From Anaerolinea sp. (GTDB lineage Bacteria; Chloroflexota; Anaerolineae; Aggregatilineales; Phototrophicaceae): 38,993 bases of DNA. The stretch is taken from the NCBI GenBank assembly GCA_014879865.1, contig JACSRG010000481.1, positions 1 through 38,993 of the forward strand. The letters run 5' to 3'. Numbering within the stretch: the stretch's first letter is position 1; each line of letters begins with the position of its first letter. Made by a program: the position numbers and the translations under genes. Below the pieces are notes generated by a model. It saw nothing but the letters and a program-made list of their open reading frames with translations. It did not search any database and was not told the origin of the DNA. Positions 36,200 to 38,993 of this stretch are shown here, one piece after another.

Positions 36200-37474
36200 A
36201 TGATCGAGCAACCGCATCTTGATAAGATTGGGCAAGAACATCTGCTGACGTTGTACTCGATCACGCGGACGATCAATTCGAGCCTCGATTTTGACGAGGT
36301 GTTGAATACCGTCATGGATTCGGTCATGCAGGTGACGCGGGCGCAGCGCGGTTTCTTGATGGTGTCGGAAGACCCAGATGGTGCGCAAATGAGCGTGCGG
36401 GTGGCACGCGGGTTGACCGGCGAGACGATTCAGTCGGAGGCGCGCTACAGCACATCGGTGGTCAACGAGGTCGTGTCTACGCGCCAATCGCTGCTGACCA
36501 ACAACGCGCAGTACGACAACCGTTACAAGGTCGGGCAGAGCATCATCATGCAGGGGTTGCGCGCCATTTTGTGCGCGCCGATGATGGTCAAAGACCGGTT
36601 GATCGGCGTCGTCTATGTGGACTCCGCTATTCGCAACAACAACTTCAAAGAAGAGGATTTGCTCTTGCTGAACGCGGTGGCAGGGCAAGCCGCCGTCGCC
36701 ATTGAAAACGCGCGCCTGTATCGCCTTGCGGTGGATCGCGGTCGGATCGACCGGGAAATTCAAATGGCGCGTGAAATTCAGGAGTCGCTGCTGCCGCGTA
36801 AAATCCTGAGCATTCCCGGCTACGAGATCGCCGCACAGTGGCGGGCAGCGCGCGAGATGGCGGGCGATTTCTATGATATGTTCCCGCTGTCGAATCACAC
36901 GTTTGGCGTAGTGATCGCGGATGTCTCCGACAAGGGAATTCCGGCGGCGCTGTTCATGGCATCCACGCGCAGCATGATTCGCACCCATGCGTTCGCGGGC
37001 TTGTCCGGCGTCGATACCGTCGGGCGGACGAACGATCTGCTCGTCGAGGATACGGAAAGCGGCATGTTCGTCACGATATACTACAGCACATTTCACCCGG
37101 ATGGGCGGATGTCAGGTGTGAATGCGGGGCATAATCCGCCGTTCTTCCTGCGCCCTTCGACGGGCGAACAGCGCTTCTTGCCGCGCGGCGGTCGGGCGGC
37201 GGGGTGGTTCCCGAACAACCCGTTAGGGACGCTCGAACTGCTTTTGCAGCCCGGCGATGTACTCGTTTATTACACTGACGGGCTGACCGATGCCGAAGAC
37301 CCATCCGGCGATTACTTCGGCGAGCAGCGGCTCGCCCAGACGGTCGCGCAGAACGCGGGTACGTCGGCGGAAGAGATGCTGCGCGCGCTGGAAGATGCGG
37401 TCGATGAATTCTGCTGCGGGATGCCCGCTTTCGACGATCTCACTTTATGTGTGGTGCGATACGTCGGCTTGTAA
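36200..37474 (+). CDS. GAF-domain SpoIIE/PP2C-type serine phosphatase
   Basis: GAF region VTRAQRGFLMVSE...; EIQESLLPRKILSIPGYEIAAQWRAAREMAGDFYDMF; GVVIADVSDKGIPAALFMA; VNAGHNPPF; YYTDGLTDA. Confidence 0.93.
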   Translation: MIEQPHLDKIGQEHLLTLYSITRTINSSLDFDEVLNTVMDSVMQVTRAQRGFLMVSEDPDGAQMSVRVARGLTGETIQSEARYSTSVVNEVVSTRQSLLTNNAQYDNRYKVGQSIIMQGLRAILCAPMMVKDRLIGVVYVDSAIRNNNFKEEDLLLLNAVAGQAAVAIENARLYRLAVDRGRIDREIQMAREIQESLLPRKILSIPGYEIAAQWRAAREMAGDFYDMFPLSNHTFGVVIADVSDKGIPAALFMASTRSMIRTHAFAGLSGVDTVGRTNDLLVEDTESGMFVTIYYSTFHPDGRMSGVNAGHNPPFFLRPSTGEQRFLPRGGRAAGWFPNNPLGTLELLLQPGDVLVYYTDGLTDAEDPSGDYFGEQRLAQTVAQNAGTSAEEMLRALEDAVDEFCCGMPAFDDLTLCVVRYVGL

Positions 37475-37554
37475 CCCTGCCGCGTATCTTTATCACCGTC
37501 GAATTGTTCTTATGAATGTGCTATGCGTGGTTCGCCGGAGATAAGAGTATCCCC

Positions 37555-38679
37555 ATGCACCAAATCTCACCTAATACGGCATATGGCTCGGTGACGCGCT
37601 GGGTTCTGATTGCGCTGTTGGTGATTATTCTGCTGGTCGCCGCGTGGATCGTACGCGGCATCCTCATGCTGACGCTGGCGTCGGTGATCTTGGTCGTGCT
37701 GTTCACGATGCCGATCCGCTACCTGATCGGGCGCGGGGTATCGCGTCCGGTTGCCACCATCCTGTCGCTGCTGCTCGTCGTGTTCTTCATCGCGGCGCTG
37801 CTGGCGGTCGCGCTGCCGACGCTCGTGCAGCAGTTCACCGTGCTGGCAACGCGGATCGTGCCTCAAGGCATCGAGGCATTGGTGCAGCGCTGGCAGGATG
37901 GCGAAATCGTCGAGCAGTATCCGTTTCTCGCCTTCCTGCGGGATGTTGATCTCGAACCTTTCTTGGATACGTTGAGCGAACAGCTCGCCAGCGCAATTGG
38001 TCAGTTTGGCGTGCAGGTGCTCCCGGTACTCGGCGGCGTCGCCGATACGGTGCTCAGCGTGTTGATCGTGATCTTCTTGAGCCTGTATTTGCTGGCAAAC
38101 CCGCAGATGCATCAAGAAGGGTTGATCAAGCTCTTTCCGCTCAATTACCGGCATCGTGTGCGCGAAATCATCGCGCGCTTGGATTTGATGCTGCGTGGTT
38201 GGCTGCGCGCCACGATCATTTCGATGGGCTTCGTGGCGATAGCAACGGGCATCGGGATGGCGCTGTTGGGGATTCAGCAGGCGGCGGCACTCGGCGTACT
38301 CACCGGCGTGCTGTCCTTTGTCCCGAACTTCGGACCGATCATCGCGTTGGTTCCATCGATTGCTGTGGGCATTGTCCAAGCGCCGAATAACGTGGGGTGG
38401 GTGATCGTCGTCATCTACGGCATTTCGTTTGTGCAGAGCCAAATTGTCACGCCGATACTGGTTGCAGGGAGCATTCGGCTGCCGCCCGTACTGGTGCTGC
38501 TCGGTCAGATCATCGCGGGTGCATTCCTCGGTTTCCTCGGCTTGATGCTGGCAGTTCCGATCACGGCGGTCATTATGATCCTCGTGCAAGAGGTCTACAT
38601 CAAGGATGTTCTGGGCGACCAATCGGTCGATGAATCGCTCGTGCGTGCCGATGAAGCACTGCTGCCGGATGGTGTGTGA
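37555..38679 (+). CDS. AI-2E family transporter
   Basis: Polytopic; FVPNFGPIIALVPSIAVGIV; PILVAGSIRLPPVLVLLGQIIAGAFLGFLGLMLAVPITAV. Start ATG 37555 preferred over 37516. Confidence 0.88.
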   Translation: MHQISPNTAYGSVTRWVLIALLVIILLVAAWIVRGILMLTLASVILVVLFTMPIRYLIGRGVSRPVATILSLLLVVFFIAALLAVALPTLVQQFTVLATRIVPQGIEALVQRWQDGEIVEQYPFLAFLRDVDLEPFLDTLSEQLASAIGQFGVQVLPVLGGVADTVLSVLIVIFLSLYLLANPQMHQEGLIKLFPLNYRHRVREIIARLDLMLRGWLRATIISMGFVAIATGIGMALLGIQQAAALGVLTGVLSFVPNFGPIIALVPSIAVGIVQAPNNVGWVIVVIYGISFVQSQIVTPILVAGSIRLPPVLVLLGQIIAGAFLGFLGLMLAVPITAVIMILVQEVYIKDVLGDQSVDESLVRADEALLPDGV

Positions 38680-38709
38680 AATTGCTCCAAATTTCACCAA
38701 TATTCACCC

Positions 38710-38738
38710 TTCACACCCTCTGGTAGGGGGTATATAAT
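38710..38738 (+). promoter_or_regulatory. rRNA operon promoter P1
   Basis: TTCACA (38710-38715) - 17 nt - TATAAT (38733-38738); -10 lies between GGGG and CCCC. Confidence 0.55.
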
Positions 38739-38839
38739 CCCCGTCCGCTGTTGAGAACACAGCCGCACCTGAACAACGCTGTATCCCAAATTCACCGCTC
38801 TAGTTTAAAGAGAAGTTGAATTAGAGTAAGAAAAGGGAT

Positions 38840-38869
38840 TGACAGTCACGGGAAGCGACTGATAGAATC
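38840..38869 (+). promoter_or_regulatory. rRNA operon promoter P2
   Basis: TTGACA (38840-38845) - 18 nt - TAGAAT (38864-38869), about 100 nt upstream of 16S. Confidence 0.65.
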
Positions 38870-38967
38870 ATCAGCGTATCACCGACCTCAACCACTGGTT
38901 GAGACCTCGTCGGAAGATGAGACAGCACCTTAACAACAGAACTGTGAAGACGAAGAGCAAGGAAGTC

Positions 38968-38993
38968 AATGACGGAGAGTTTGATCCTGGCTC
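38968..38993 (+). rRNA. rrs: 16S rRNA, 5' end only (truncated by window)
   Basis: AGAGTTTGATCCTGGCTC (38976-38993) is the universal 27F site at the bacterial 16S 5' end. Confidence 0.93.

Noticed and set aside
37567-38700. 377-aa antisense ORF over the AI-2E transporter
   Set aside because: His/Gln/Arg/Asp-rich, mirrors hydrophobic codons of the sense gene; no domain.
1-38993. CRISPR array, integrase, phage or plasmid genes
   Set aside because: No regularly spaced direct repeats with unique spacers and no transposase, integrase or phage structural ORFs were seen.

Overview
The window looks like a chromosomal segment of a GC-rich, probably Chloroflexota-like bacterium (lineage is an inference from protein flavour, not tested). 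It carries about 31 credible protein genes and ends with the first bases of a 16S rRNA gene. Housekeeping and signalling genes: a two-subunit ABC exporter, a GT39-like membrane protein, QueA, an SDR, a CPA2-type antiporter, NarL-type RR plus GAF kinase, RpoD-like sigma factor, hybrid-free HK plus two single-domain RRs, a stand-alone DnaB C-terminal-domain ATPase, LipA, an mtaB-yqeY-pgpH-ybeY-dgk-dgk block, a GH18-like protein, an M20 peptidase, an LLM oxidoreductase, a GAF-SpoIIE phosphatase and an AI-2E transporter. Main candidates for something undescribed: (1) a divergent ~9 kb locus (17.5-26.5 kb) of five paralogous ABC-2-like membrane proteins without any ATPase, coupled to beta-propeller, receiver, TPR and LamG-like proteins; (2) modular palindromic elements that are read in frame inside two protein genes; (3) a set of sequence-unrelated but architecturally identical hairpins built from 8-9 bp units, all at gene 3' ends; (4) tandem Dgk/UdpK paralogs with complementary changes at a catalytic motif; (5) operator-like palindromes placed on promoters; (6) a decayed hicA.
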